64,000 bases of DNA. It comes from Achromobacter mucicolens. GTDB taxonomy: Bacteria; Pseudomonadota; Gammaproteobacteria; Burkholderiales; Burkholderiaceae_B. The stretch is from the NCBI RefSeq assembly GCF_902859725.1, contig NZ_CADIJP010000026.1:1-64000 (forward strand), in the 5' to 3' direction. The translations under genes were made by a program, and so were the position numbers. This document shows, in pieces, positions 8,162-17,491 of this stretch. Within the stretch, counting starts at the first letter, position 1; the number at the start of each line of letters is the position of its first letter. The notes below the pieces were generated by a model, which saw only the letters and a program-made list of their open reading frames with translations, had not been told where the DNA came from and did no database searches.

Positions 8162-9613
8162 ATGGGTCTGTTCGGTATTCTGCTGGCGCTGGTCCTGCTG
8201 ATCGGGCTGGCCTATCGCGGCTGGAGCATCCTGCTGCTGGCGCCGGCCGCGGCCATGGTGACGGCTGCCGCGGCGGGGGAACCGCTGCTGGCCCATTGGA
8301 CGCAGACCTTCATGGGCGGCGCGGCCGGATTCGTCGCCCAGTTCTTTCCCTTGTTTCTACTGGGGGCGCTGTTCGGCAAGCTCATGGCCGACAGCGGCTC
8401 GGTCACGGCGATTGCCGACGCCATGACGCGCAAGCTGGGCGCGCGGCGCGCCATCCTGGCCGTGGTGCTGGCCGGGGCCATCGTGACGTACGGCGGCGTC
8501 AGCCTGTTCGTGGCGTTTTTCGTGCTGGCGCCCATGGCGCATGCGCTGTTCCGGTCGGCCGGCATTCCGGTGCGTCTGATGCCGGCGGCCATCCTGCTTG
8601 GCACGTCAACCTTCACAATGTCCGCATTGCCGGGCACGCCAGCGGTGCAGAACGCCATTCCCATGCCGTTTTTTGCGACCACGCCGTTCGCCGCGCCGGG
8701 GCTGGGCATCGTTGCCAGCGCAATCATGCTGGGCTTCGGGCTGTGGTGGTTGAGCCGGGCGGAAGCGGCCGCGCGGCGGGCGGGTGAAGGCTACGTCGCG
8801 CCCGCGGGCATGGCCGCCGACGTGGCCGGCGACGTGCTGGTGCGCGAGCGCGCCACCGTCGCGCGCGAGTTCGACCCGGCCGAAATGCAACATGGGCAGC
8901 GTAGCCCGGACGCGCCCTCGGTGCTGGTGGCGGCGACGCCGCTGGTCGTGGTGATCCTGGTCAACCTGCTCATGACGCTGATCGTCCTGCCGCGCATGGA
9001 CACCGCGTGGCTTGCCGAGGCACGCTGGGGCGGCACCAGCCTGGCCGCGGTGGGCGGCGTCTGGTCGGTGATCACCGCGTTGCTGGCCGCGATCGTGGTG
9101 CTGGTGGTGTTGAATTTCCGGCGCCTGCCGTCGCTGCGCGACACGATGGACGCCGGCGTGAACGCGTCCGCGCTGCCGCTCCTGAGCGTCGCGAGCCTGG
9201 TGGGATTCGGCGCGGTGGTCGCCTCGCTGCCGTCGTTTGCGGCGGTGCGCGACTGGGTGCTGTCGATCGAGGGCGGGCCGCTGGTGTCGCTGGCCGTGGC
9301 CACCAACGTGCTGGCGGCCTTGACCGGGTCGGCGTCGGGCGGCCTGACCATCGCCCTGCAATCGCTGGCTGGCACGTACATGGAGCTGGCGCAAACCCTG
9401 GGCATCGATCCGGCGCTGATGCACCGCGTGTCGGTGATCGGCGCGGGCACGCTGGACAGCCTGCCGCACAATGGCGCTGTGGTGACCTTGCTGGCGGTGT
9501 GCGGGTCGAACCACCGGGATGGCTACATGAATATCGTCGTGGTGGGCATCGTGGGACCCATCATCGGGCTGGCGGCGGTCATCGCGCTGGGCAGCGCGGT
9601 GGGATCGTTCTGA
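8162..9613 (+). CDS. GntP-family permease
   Basis: The 483-residue product is almost entirely hydrophobic with about 12 predicted membrane segments. The N-terminal pattern MGLFGILLALVLLIGLAYRG and the mid-region TFTMSALPGTPAVQNAIP are typical of GntP/HBT-type proton symporters for gluconate, 3-hydroxybutyrate or related organic acids. The C-terminus contains GAGTLDSLPHNGAVV, also conserved in the family. The ATG at 8162 follows the patatin stop by 2 nt. Which acid is carried cannot be read from the sequence. Confidence 0.85.
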   Translation: MGLFGILLALVLLIGLAYRGWSILLLAPAAAMVTAAAAGEPLLAHWTQTFMGGAAGFVAQFFPLFLLGALFGKLMADSGSVTAIADAMTRKLGARRAILAVVLAGAIVTYGGVSLFVAFFVLAPMAHALFRSAGIPVRLMPAAILLGTSTFTMSALPGTPAVQNAIPMPFFATTPFAAPGLGIVASAIMLGFGLWWLSRAEAAARRAGEGYVAPAGMAADVAGDVLVRERATVAREFDPAEMQHGQRSPDAPSVLVAATPLVVVILVNLLMTLIVLPRMDTAWLAEARWGGTSLAAVGGVWSVITALLAAIVVLVVLNFRRLPSLRDTMDAGVNASALPLLSVASLVGFGAVVASLPSFAAVRDWVLSIEGGPLVSLAVATNVLAALTGSASGGLTIALQSLAGTYMELAQTLGIDPALMHRVSVIGAGTLDSLPHNGAVVTLLAVCGSNHRDGYMNIVVVGIVGPIIGLAAVIALGSAVGSF

Positions 9614-9624
9614 CGCGACGCCCG

Positions 9625-9915
9625 TCAGGACAGTGTGCGCGCGGGCAGCGCCGCCGACAGGTCGTTCAAGCTCAGGCCGCAGCACCGCGCCCGCTCGGCT
9701 AGCGTCTCGCTCTGCGCCAGGGCGCGGCTGCTTTCCTCCAGCAGCACGTCCAACTGCTCTTGCGGCGTGGCGGCCATCGCCCACGCCCGGTCCGCAAAGC
9801 GCACGGCAAACTGGTCCACGCACGATTTGCAGATGGCCGCGCCGTTCTGCTCGAGCAGCGGCGCGCCCTGCGCGAGCGTCGATTGGCAAAACTGACAGGC
9901 GAGGGCGTGGTTCAT
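9625..9915 (-). CDS. Small protein with two CxxC pairs (zinc-ribbon-like)
   Basis: I do not recognise this 96-residue protein. Its first 35 residues hold CQFC and CKSC, a spacing typical of a zinc ribbon, and the rest is helical and Ala/Leu rich, with a further CC near the C-terminus. The ATG at 9915 gives the compact MNHALACQFC start; an upstream start at 9945 would add ten residues. It converges on the GntP gene and lies downstream of a terminator belonging to the fur-like operon, so it is probably transcribed alone. Confidence 0.6.
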   Translation of the reverse strand: MNHALACQFCQSTLAQGAPLLEQNGAAICKSCVDQFAVRFADRAWAMAATPQEQLDVLLEESSRALAQSETLAERARCCGLSLNDLSAALPARTLS

Positions 9916-9943
9916 GCGTCGGGCGGCCGGGACGAGAGTTGGC

Positions 9944-9970
9944 AAAAACGGCCCCGGAAACGACGGGGCC
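9944..9970 (-). terminator. Terminator of the Fur-like operon
   Basis: On the minus strand GGCCCCG and CGGGGCC (7 bp) are followed by a GTTTTTGCC tail. It sits between the hypothetical gene ending at 10025 and the small gene starting at 9915. Confidence 0.7.
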
Positions 9971-10024
9971 TATCATTGAACAACGGCCGCGCACGCCCAG
10001 TCTTAAATCGCGGGGCTTGGCGCC

Positions 10025-10444
10025 TTAATCGACATTGAAGCCGCCCGGCCCCGCGTGCCCAAGCAATTCCCGGGCGCATTGGACCGCTTCTCCCGGTGTC
10101 GCGACCGCCAGGAACGGCAGGCCGAAGGCGCGAGCCATCTTTTCGCCGCGCTTGCGCAGCTTGTCCAGCGCCTGCGCATCGCGTTCGACGGCGATGAACG
10201 CCCGGCATCGCGCCCGCAGGCGCGGCATGTTGGCGGTCTGCCATTCGATCATGGCCCTGCGGTCTTCGTGCGCGGCCTCATGGCGCGTGTCGGGCACCAC
10301 CATGACAAAGGTGCGCGGGTTCTCCACCAGCAGCTCCATTTCCCGGATCCACGTGGCCGAATAGCCGAGCGGCGCGCCGCCGTGCCGGGCCGTCACGATG
10401 GGAAACTGCGACAGGTCGTGAAAGAAGAATTGGTCGTGATTCAT
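10025..10444 (-). CDS. Hypothetical protein coupled to a Fur-family regulator
   Basis: The 139-residue soluble protein has no motif I recognise. It contains an aromatic N-terminus (MNHDQFFFHDLSQFPIV), a central alternating beta/alpha pattern (TFVMVVPDTRHEAAHED, then RCRAFIAVERD), and no signal peptide. Its ATG overlaps the stop of the upstream Fur-family gene by ATGA, so it is translationally coupled to it and likely takes part in the same metal-related or stress response. A STAS/SpoIIAA-like fold is possible from the pattern but unproved. Confidence 0.65.
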   Translation of the reverse strand: MNHDQFFFHDLSQFPIVTARHGGAPLGYSATWIREMELLVENPRTFVMVVPDTRHEAAHEDRRAMIEWQTANMPRLRARCRAFIAVERDAQALDKLRKRGEKMARAFGLPFLAVATPGEAVQCARELLGHAGPGGFNVD

Positions 10445-10881
10445 TCGAAGGCTCCGTGGGGCAGGGCAGGGTCGTCCGTGGCGCAGCCGCAGCTGCCGTA
10501 AAGCACGAGACTGTAGGAATCCAGTTCAAAGCCGCAGCGCCGCGCGATCTTCCGGACCAGCTGCGCCGTGGCGGGGTCGCTGGACTCCCGGATCTGGCCG
10601 CAGCGTGTGCAGACCAGGTGGTCGTGATGCCCCTTGTCGTTCAGTTCGAACACGTTGGTGTGCGAATCGAGCTGGGTGCGTTTGACTAGGCCGGCGTGCT
10701 CCAGTTGCGTGATCACCCGGTACACCGTGGCCAGGCCGATATTGCTGTGGTCCGAGATGAGGCGGCGGTAGATGTCCGCGGCGCTCATGTGCTCGTCGGC
10801 ATGGCGGTAGAAGATGTCCAGGATCTTCAGACGCGGAAAGGTGGCTTTGATGCCGGCGTCGCGCAGCCGTGTGTGGTCCAT
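10441..10881 (-). CDS. Fur-family transcriptional regulator
   Basis: The 146-residue product carries the Fur winged helix (FPRLKILDIFYR, then NIGLATVYRVITQLEHAGLV) and the dimer/metal domain with HHDHLVCTRCG and a second cysteine cluster YGSCGC. The ATG at 10881 is preceded by GGAGA at good spacing; a longer frame from 10938 lacks this. It is divergent from an AraC gene and coupled to a hypothetical protein. The intergenic region contains a sequence resembling a Fur box, consistent with autoregulation. It could be Fur itself or a paralogue (Zur/PerR-like). Confidence 0.88.
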   Translation of the reverse strand: MDHTRLRDAGIKATFPRLKILDIFYRHADEHMSAADIYRRLISDHSNIGLATVYRVITQLEHAGLVKRTQLDSHTNVFELNDKGHHDHLVCTRCGQIRESSDPATAQLVRKIARRCGFELDSYSLVLYGSCGCATDDPALPHGAFE

Positions 10882-10911
10882 CACATTTCTCCATTGGGGG
10901 GCGAATATCCC

Positions 10912-10940
10912 AATGATGAGAATGATGTCCATTTTCAAAT
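10912..10940. promoter_or_regulatory. Candidate Fur-type operator
   Basis: AATGATGAGAATGATG and the adjoining ATTTTCAAAT resemble the GATAATGATAATCATTATC consensus in its NAT-triplet pattern, and lie 31-59 nt before the fur-like start in the divergent promoter region. The match is partial. Confidence 0.4.
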
Positions 10941-10988
10941 GGACCCGCTAACGGGAACCCGTCAACCTGTACCTCAAACCTGCCAACC

Positions 10989-11771
10989 ATGCATGAAGCG
11001 GCTGCCTCTCCCCCTCTGCCCGACGTCCTGCTGACGCCGTACAGCCTGCGCCGGCGCAGGGAGTCCAAGGGCATTTCGGTGCCCGCGCACGTCCATGCCG
11101 AGGGCATGCTGGTGCTGGTGCACGAGGGACTTGTCATGATGGAGTGGGGCGATCGCGTGTTGACGGTGCTGCCGGGCAGCCTGGGCTGGATTCCGCCCGG
11201 CGTGCGCCATGGCGCGCGCTGGTTTGGCGAGGCGCGCGGCTCGTGCCTGCACGTGCATCCCGACGTGTGCGCGCGCTTGCCGCCGCATTGCCGGGCGTGG
11301 CCGTCCTCGCGGCTGATCGAGGCGCTGGTCGAGCGCTTCATCGAAGGCACGTCGCGGGAGACCCCGGCGGCCTATCAGGCGCAACTCTTTGACGTGCTGC
11401 TGGAAGAGCTGCGACAGCGCAGCGCCGAGGCGACCGTGCCGCTGCCGATGCCGGCCGACCCGCGCCTGCAGGATCTGGCCAACACGCTGCTGGATACGCC
11501 GGACGACACAGCTGGCATCGACGAATGGGCGCAGCGGTTGAACATGTCTTCGCGCACCCTGATGCGGCGCTTTCGCCAGGAAACCGGCGTGACGCTGGGG
11601 CAGTGGCGTCAGCAGGCCAGGCTGCTGCGGGCGCTGGAGATGCTGTTTCGCGGCGGATCCGTCACGCAGGCGGCGTTGTCGGTAGGCTACGAAAGCACCA
11701 GTGCATTCATCGGCAGCTTTCGCACGGCGTTCGGCATGACGCCCACGCGCTATCTGGCGGGTCGTGCCTAG
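10989..11771 (+). CDS. AraC-family transcriptional regulator
   Basis: The 260-residue protein has an N-terminal cupin-like sensor region (VPAHVHAEGMLVLVHEG, then PPGVRHGARWFG) and a C-terminal pair of helix-turn-helix motifs: AGIDEWAQRLNMSSRTLMRRF and VTQAALSVGYESTSAFIGSF ending in FGMTPTRYL, the AraC signature. It belongs to the cupin-AraC group that usually controls a neighbouring transporter or enzyme; here the only adjacent divergent unit is the Fur-family operon. No target can be named. Confidence 0.87.
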   Translation: MHEAAASPPLPDVLLTPYSLRRRRESKGISVPAHVHAEGMLVLVHEGLVMMEWGDRVLTVLPGSLGWIPPGVRHGARWFGEARGSCLHVHPDVCARLPPHCRAWPSSRLIEALVERFIEGTSRETPAAYQAQLFDVLLEELRQRSAEATVPLPMPADPRLQDLANTLLDTPDDTAGIDEWAQRLNMSSRTLMRRFRQETGVTLGQWRQQARLLRALEMLFRGGSVTQAALSVGYESTSAFIGSFRTAFGMTPTRYLAGRA

Positions 11772-11804
11772 GGAATGACCGGGAAGCGTTCGCCGCGGCG
11801 CGCG

Positions 11805-12266
11805 TCAGGCGGCCGCGGGCTGGTCCGGATGCAGCGGGCCCTGCGGGTCGTTCTCGGCGTCGGGCCGGGGCGGCACGGGGGCGAGCCCCAATCCCAGTCG
11901 CAGGCGCTGGCAATCCGGATTGGGCGATCCGTCCGGCATCCAGATGTCGAAGTCGCGGCACGGCGTGGGCCGGTTGTCGTAGATGTCGCAGTGAATGCCG
12001 GGCTTGCCGAGTTCTCCGCGCAGCGAGATGCAGCGCCCGCCGCCCATCTCCGTGCCCTTCATGCAGGCGCGCAGGGGGCTCATCTGGGTGACCAGTTCCA
12101 GTGGCACCTGGCCGCCGTTTTCGCCGGCCAGTTCACCGACGTAAAAGGACACGCGAAAGTGCGCGCAACATGCGCCGCAGTCCAGGCAGGGATTGGCGGA
12201 CGGGTCGTCGCCGGCCAGCACGGCAGGCGACACGAAGGTAACGAGCGAAGTCAGTGGCAGGGACAT
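11805..12266 (-). CDS. YkgJ-family cysteine cluster protein
   Basis: The 153-residue product shows the cysteine cluster CLDCGACCAHF and later CDIYDNRPTPCRDF, the hallmark of the YkgJ/UPF0153 family of small proteins thought to bind zinc or an Fe-S cluster. No enzymatic activity is established. The C-terminal 30 residues are Pro rich. It is divergent from tag, with 220 nt between the starts. Confidence 0.8.
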   Translation of the reverse strand: MSLPLTSLVTFVSPAVLAGDDPSANPCLDCGACCAHFRVSFYVGELAGENGGQVPLELVTQMSPLRACMKGTEMGGGRCISLRGELGKPGIHCDIYDNRPTPCRDFDIWMPDGSPNPDCQRLRLGLGLAPVPPRPDAENDPQGPLHPDQPAAA

Positions 12267-12486
12267 GGGGCGAGGTCCGAAATGGCCTGTCCGGCTCCCC
12301 GTCTTGGCGCATGCCTGGCCTGCGATGCGCCGGCCCGCCGCGCTGATCCGACGGTGCGCGCGGCACAGGCCGGCGCCGAATCAAGGCCGGAAATATTATC
12401 TGGATTTGCGTTGCGGCCGCTACGACTTTTTTCAGGGACGTTGCTGGAGTAGCATCGGTAGCCCGTCAGCCGTAAGGAGCGATCCC

Positions 12487-13104
12487 TTGTCCGCCAAAAC
12501 CGATTTTCCAGATGGCCTTGCCCGTTGCGGCTGGGTGGACACGTCCGCCGAATACATGGCCTATCACGACACCGAATGGGGCCACCCCGAAGGCGACGAT
12601 CGCGCGCTGTTCGAACAGCTTTGCCTTGAAGGTTTCCAGTCCGGGCTCAGCTGGCGAACCATCCTGAACAAGCGCGAGGCCTTCCGCCGCGGCTTCGCCA
12701 ACTTCGACCCGTCCATGCTCGCCGCCTTCGGCGAACAGCAAGTCCAGGCGCTCTTGGCCGATCCGGGCATCGTGCGCCATCGCGGCAAGATCGAAGCCAT
12801 GATCAACAACGCGGCCCGCGCGCTGGAAATGATCGACCGCGAAGGATCCCTGGCCGCGTATTTCTGGCGCTTCGAAGCGCCGCCCTCCAAGGTGTCCACC
12901 TACGGCGCCTCGACCTCCGAACAGTCCGAAGTCCTGTCCAAGTCGCTCAAGAAGCTGGGCTGGAAGTTCGTGGGGCCGACCACGGTGTACGCCTTCATGC
13001 AGTCCGTGGGCATGGTCAACGACCACAGCCCCGGCTGCCATTGCCACGCGCTCGTCGAGAAAAAGCGCAAGGCGTTTGTTCGGCCGGGTGTCCGGTCAGC
13101 CTAG
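12487..13104 (+). CDS. tag: DNA-3-methyladenine glycosylase I
   Basis: Tag excises 3-methyladenine from alkylated DNA, starting base excision repair. The 205-residue frame has the zinc and active-site signatures RCGWV, YHDTEWG, GFQSGLSWRTIL and the C-terminal DHSPGCHCH. The start is taken as TTG at 12487: AAGGAG lies 7 nt upstream, and it gives MSAKTDFPDG before RCGWV; the longer frame to 12193 crosses the divergent promoter region. Its stop shares the palindrome CTAG with the stop of the convergent sulfatase gene. Confidence 0.93.
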   Translation: MSAKTDFPDGLARCGWVDTSAEYMAYHDTEWGHPEGDDRALFEQLCLEGFQSGLSWRTILNKREAFRRGFANFDPSMLAAFGEQQVQALLADPGIVRHRGKIEAMINNAARALEMIDREGSLAAYFWRFEAPPSKVSTYGASTSEQSEVLSKSLKKLGWKFVGPTTVYAFMQSVGMVNDHSPGCHCHALVEKKRKAFVRPGVRSA

Positions 13105-15005
13105 GGCGCGGTCTGCACCGGCGCCTGCGTGGGCAAGCTGTAACGCCCCTCGCGGTAAGCCCAGCTTGGCCACAACGCGTGGGCCAGCGCCTCGGTTGCC
13201 AGTTCGGCGTTCAGCGGCGCGGGCGCGTAGTCCTCGGGCGCGGTGTAGCGGTACTGAACCGGGGGCTTGTTGGGCGCCAGCACCAGCAGGTCGTCTCCCT
13301 TCAGATAACCGTAGGTGCTGTCGTACTGCATGATGGCGCGTCCGGGCGTGCTGCGGGTCAGGTCGTGGCCGATCATCGGGTGCTCGGTATCCACGCCAAT
13401 CAGCGACAGCAGGGTGGGGGGCAGGTCGATCTGGCTGATGATGCGGTCGTCGCGCCGCGCCTCGATGCCGGCGCCCAGGATCACGGCAGGAATGTGGAAG
13501 TGGCGCACCGGCACCAGGCTGGCGCCAAACACGCGCGAGTCATGGTCCGCCGCCACCAGGAAGACCGTGTTTTCCCAATACGGAGACGCCTTGGCGCGTT
13601 CGAAGAACCGGCCCAGCGCCCAGTCGGCGTAGCGTACCGTGTTCTCGACGGTGGCGGGATTGCCGTCGGTTTCGATGCGGCCCGCGGGGTACTCCCAAGG
13701 CGTATGGTTGGACACGCTGAACGCCAGCGTGAAGGTCGGCTGGTCGCCGTCTTCGCGCAGCAGGCGGTCAAGCTGGTTGAACATGTCCTCGTCCGACGCG
13801 CCCCACGTGCCGACGAACGCGGGGTCGACAAAATCAGGCCGGTCGACGATCTGCTTGAAGCCGTTGCCCAGGAAGAAGCCCTTCATGTTGTCGAAGTGCG
13901 ACTCGCCGCCATAGATGAAGCGCGAGTGATAACCGTGCCGCCCCAGCAGGTCGGCCAGCGAAAAGAACCCGCGCTGCGAGCGCGGCAGTTTCAGCACTGC
14001 TTGCGCGGGGGTGGGCAGGAACCCGGTGGTGACGGCTTCCAGTCCGCGCACCGAGCGCGTGCCGGTGGCGTAAGCGCGCGTAAACGTCCAAGCCTCGCGC
14101 GCCAGCGCGTCCAGCTCCGGCGTCAGGTTGGCGCCGCCCAAGGCCGCGCTGTACTGCGCGCCCAGGCTTTCTTCAAGGATGATGACGAGATTGAGCGGGC
14201 GATGCGTCTTGCGCGTGGCCGGCTGGCGATGCAGGCTGGGGTAGTCGGGATTCGGCGGCGGATACGGCAGCCCGGACTTCGCCAGCACCAGGGCGTGCAT
14301 TTCGTCGTCGTCCATGCCGCCATATACGGCGGAGGCCGACTTCTCGTTCTTCATGCTGTAGACCGCATAGAACACGTTGTACAGCGAGTTCAACGCCAGG
14401 GTGTTGAGCATGCCGTCGGAGCTGTAGGCCACCGAGGACGGGTTGATGGGACGGTGGCCCAGCGTGCCGCGGATGGCCAGGATCACCACCGCCAGGATCG
14501 CCACGCTGGCTAGCGGCATCTGCCACCACGTCAGCGGCGCATCCGGACGCGCGTGGCCCAGCAGCGCCCATGCGGCCCAGCCAATCAGCGCCAGCGCGCC
14601 CAGCCCGCCCAGCAGGGCGCCCTTGTACCCACGCCACAGCATGCCCGAGACTTCGCGCGGGTGCTTCAGGTATTCGACGAACAGGCGGTTGGGACGGGAG
14701 TCGTATTCGATGATGAAGGGCGGCGTCGCCACTTCCAGGAACGCCAGCAGGACGAACGCCACGATGTACCAGACAGCGGTGATGTCCGCCGCCACGGGTA
14801 TGTGGCCGAACAGCGGCGACAGCACGGCCGGCAGGGCCGCCAGTACGGCGATCTGATGCGCATCGATGCGCAGTCCCCGCAGCAGCAATGGCGCCAGGCC
14901 GCCTGCATTGCGCACGCGCTGCCACTGCCAAAGCGCCAGCGCCAGGCGGCTGAGCGTCAGCAGCGCGAAGGCCGCCAACACGAAAATCAAAGTCGAGTGC
15001 CGCAT
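13101..15005 (-). CDS. LtaS-like membrane sulfatase/phosphoglycerol transferase family protein
   Basis: The 634-residue protein has four to five N-terminal membrane segments followed by a large periplasmic sulfatase-fold domain. NLVIILEESLGAQ is the first metal-binding strand, TGTRSVRGLEA holds the catalytic threonine, and VSNHTPWEYP and VFLVAADHDSR complete the metal site. Relatives include LtaS, OpgB/MdoB and lipid A or LPS modifying phosphoethanolamine transferases. In a Gram-negative host a phosphoglycerol or phosphoethanolamine transfer to periplasmic glycans is plausible, but the substrate is unknown. GGAGG lies 5 nt before the ATG at 15005. Confidence 0.85.
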   Translation of the reverse strand: MRHSTLIFVLAAFALLTLSRLALALWQWQRVRNAGGLAPLLLRGLRIDAHQIAVLAALPAVLSPLFGHIPVAADITAVWYIVAFVLLAFLEVATPPFIIEYDSRPNRLFVEYLKHPREVSGMLWRGYKGALLGGLGALALIGWAAWALLGHARPDAPLTWWQMPLASVAILAVVILAIRGTLGHRPINPSSVAYSSDGMLNTLALNSLYNVFYAVYSMKNEKSASAVYGGMDDDEMHALVLAKSGLPYPPPNPDYPSLHRQPATRKTHRPLNLVIILEESLGAQYSAALGGANLTPELDALAREAWTFTRAYATGTRSVRGLEAVTTGFLPTPAQAVLKLPRSQRGFFSLADLLGRHGYHSRFIYGGESHFDNMKGFFLGNGFKQIVDRPDFVDPAFVGTWGASDEDMFNQLDRLLREDGDQPTFTLAFSVSNHTPWEYPAGRIETDGNPATVENTVRYADWALGRFFERAKASPYWENTVFLVAADHDSRVFGASLVPVRHFHIPAVILGAGIEARRDDRIISQIDLPPTLLSLIGVDTEHPMIGHDLTRSTPGRAIMQYDSTYGYLKGDDLLVLAPNKPPVQYRYTAPEDYAPAPLNAELATEALAHALWPSWAYREGRYSLPTQAPVQTAP

Positions 15006-15353
15006 CGGGCCTCCAGGTTGTCCTGCACTTGCGCCCGGTCAGGGCGGATTTGGTCATTTGGCATTGGAACCGCGCCGGCGTCAAAAATTCGGCAACCGGG
15101 CCGGATACGGTTACTACGACCCAGCCGCAGTCGTCTCTCTTTGTAACGGCGCGCACATTGCACGGGCACGCCGCTTGCTGCGCAGCGGTGCGGACGTTCG
15201 CGCCGTTGGCATGCCTGCATGGCGAGTTCGCCCGGAAAAATCCGCACACATTATGGCGTCGTTCCGTCCGACCGTCGCTGCCGGCCGCGATACCCTGGGG
15301 TAGTGATCCGGCCTGCGCAGTTCGGCCGGGCAGCAAAGCCAAGGATAGTAACC

Positions 15354-17429
15354 ATGACGCGAACAAGAAAAATAGCGATCGGGATTGTAGGGGGCATTGC
15401 CCTGCTGGTGGCGGTAATGGTGATCGTGATCGCCACGTTCGACTGGAACCGCGCCAAGCCCATGATCAACGAACGGGCCACGGCGGCCATGGGCCGCCCG
15501 TTTGCCATCAATGGCGACCTGAGCGTGCGATGGCAGCGCGAGGCGGGAGAGGGCGGCTGGCGCAGCTGGGTGCCGTGGCCGCGCGTGGTCGCCAACGACA
15601 TCACCATCGCCAATACCGAATGGGGCAAGGCGCCGCACTTCGCCACCCTCAAGCGCGCGGAGTTCAGTCTATCCCCCTTGCCGCTGCTGGCCCAGCACGT
15701 CGTCATCCGCCATATCCAGTTGACCGAGCCCGCGGCTGACCTGGAAAGGTTGGAAGACGGCCGCGCCAATTGGGTCTTCACGTTGCCGGAGTCCGGCGAG
15801 CCGTCCCCCTGGGTGCTGGACATCAATGAGATCGGCTTTGACAAGGGGCGCGTCGGCTATGCCGACGAAATGGCGAAGGCCGACCTGACCGTGCTGGTCG
15901 ATCCGCTGGGCAAGCCCGTGCCATTCGCGGACGTGGCCGGTAAATCCTTCGTGCCCGAAGACGGTTCGGCCGTCGCGCCGCGCGACTACGTGTTCGGATG
16001 GAAGGTCGACGGCAAGTACAAGGGGCTGTCCACCAAGGGCGAGGGCAAGGTCGGCGGCATGCTGGCCCTGCAGGATCCCAAGCAGCCCTTCCCCTTGCAG
16101 GCCGACGTGGCCATCGGCGGCACGCGCGCCTCGGTCGCGGGCACGCTGACCGATCCCGCGCATCTGGGCGCGCTGGATCTGCACCTGAAACTGTCAGGCT
16201 CGTCCATGGCGCAGCTGTATCCGTTGACGGGCGTCACGCTGCCGGACACGCCGCCCTACAGCACCGACGGCCACTTGGTGGCCAAGCTGCAGAACCCCGG
16301 CGGGGCGGTGTTCGACTACAAGAATTTCAACGGCAAGGTCGGCGACAGCGATCTGCATGGCGACATCAGGTTCGCGCTGGGCGCGCCCCGTCCCAAGCTG
16401 ACGGGCAAGCTGTCGTCCAAGCTGCTGCAAATGGCCGACCTGGGCCCGCTGATCGGCGTGCCGTCCGGCGGCGGTCCGAAGGCCGACACGGACAAATCCA
16501 AGGACGCGCCCGCCAAGCCCAAGGGCGGCAAGGTACTGCCCACGCAGGAGTTCCGTACCGACCGCTGGCGCGACATGGATGCGGACGTGTCGCTGGACGC
16601 GGCGCGCATCGTCCACGACAGCAAACTGCCGCTGTCCGATCTGTCGGTCCACGTCATCCTGCAGGACGGCAAGCTCACGCTTGATCCGCTGCGCTTCGGC
16701 ATGGCCGGCGGGACGATGAACGCGACGGCGCGACTGGATGGCTCGAAAGCGCCGCTTACCGGCCGCATCGACATGCACGCGCGCCGGTTGCAGCTCAAGC
16801 AGCTGTTTCCGTCTGCCGAAGCCATGCAGAAAACGCTGGGCGAGCTCAACGGCGACCTGGCGATCAGCGGCACTGGCAACTCCGTGGCGGCCCTGCTGGG
16901 CACGGCGACGGGCGACGTCAAGATGCTGGTCAACGACGGCGTCATCAGCCGCAGCCTGATGGAGCTGGCGGGTCTGAACGTCGCCAACTATGTGGTCTCC
17001 AAGCTGTTCGGCGACGATGAAGTGAAGATCAACTGCGGCGCGGCCGACCTGGAGCTGAAACGGGGCGTGATGACGCCGCGCGTCTTTGTATTCGACACCG
17101 ACAACGCGTTGATCACCATCACCGGCTCGGCCAGCTTCAAGGACGAGAGCCTGGATCTGGATATCGACCCGGACAGCAAGGGCTTTCGCATCTTCTCCTT
17201 GCGCTCGCCGTTGTACGTGCGCGGGACGTTCGGTTCGCCCGACGTGGGCGTGCACGTCGCGCCGCTGGCGGCGCGCGGCGCGGGCATGGTGGCGCTGGGC
17301 GTGCTGCTGACGCCGGCGGCCGGGCTGCTGGCGCTGATTGCGCCCAGCGCGAATGACGACAATGCTTGCGGGCCGTTGCTGGAGCAGATGCGCAAGCCGC
17401 CCAAGGCGCCTGCGCCGGCCAAGAAGTAA
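15354..17429 (+). CDS. AsmA-family protein
   Basis: The 691-residue product begins with a single membrane anchor (IGIVGGIALLVAVMVIVIA) and then the AsmA N-terminal domain (FDWNRAKPMINERATAAMGR). The C-terminal AsmA part runs through about residues 420-620 (DVSLDAARIVH, NGDLAISGTGNSVAALLG), and ends in a Lys/Pro rich tail. AsmA-type proteins are long beta-groove bridges that shuttle or organise phospholipids between inner and outer membranes. The ATG at 15354 has AAGGA nearby; the frame upstream lacks a signal. A strong hairpin follows the stop. Confidence 0.88.
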   Translation: MTRTRKIAIGIVGGIALLVAVMVIVIATFDWNRAKPMINERATAAMGRPFAINGDLSVRWQREAGEGGWRSWVPWPRVVANDITIANTEWGKAPHFATLKRAEFSLSPLPLLAQHVVIRHIQLTEPAADLERLEDGRANWVFTLPESGEPSPWVLDINEIGFDKGRVGYADEMAKADLTVLVDPLGKPVPFADVAGKSFVPEDGSAVAPRDYVFGWKVDGKYKGLSTKGEGKVGGMLALQDPKQPFPLQADVAIGGTRASVAGTLTDPAHLGALDLHLKLSGSSMAQLYPLTGVTLPDTPPYSTDGHLVAKLQNPGGAVFDYKNFNGKVGDSDLHGDIRFALGAPRPKLTGKLSSKLLQMADLGPLIGVPSGGGPKADTDKSKDAPAKPKGGKVLPTQEFRTDRWRDMDADVSLDAARIVHDSKLPLSDLSVHVILQDGKLTLDPLRFGMAGGTMNATARLDGSKAPLTGRIDMHARRLQLKQLFPSAEAMQKTLGELNGDLAISGTGNSVAALLGTATGDVKMLVNDGVISRSLMELAGLNVANYVVSKLFGDDEVKINCGAADLELKRGVMTPRVFVFDTDNALITITGSASFKDESLDLDIDPDSKGFRIFSLRSPLYVRGTFGSPDVGVHVAPLAARGAGMVALGVLLTPAAGLLALIAPSANDDNACGPLLEQMRKPPKAPAPAKK

Positions 17430-17437
17430 ATAGGCAA

Positions 17438-17462
17438 GAAGGCCGGCACATTGCCGGCCTTC
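17438..17462. terminator. Terminator between asmA-like and GGDEF genes
   Basis: An 11-bp perfect stem, GAAGGCCGGCA (17438-17448) with TGCCGGCCTTC (17452-17462), has a 3-nt loop and lies between convergent stops, so it can serve both. Confidence 0.7.
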
Positions 17463-17491
17463 TCGCTGTCATCGGCGTGCGACGTTCAGGC

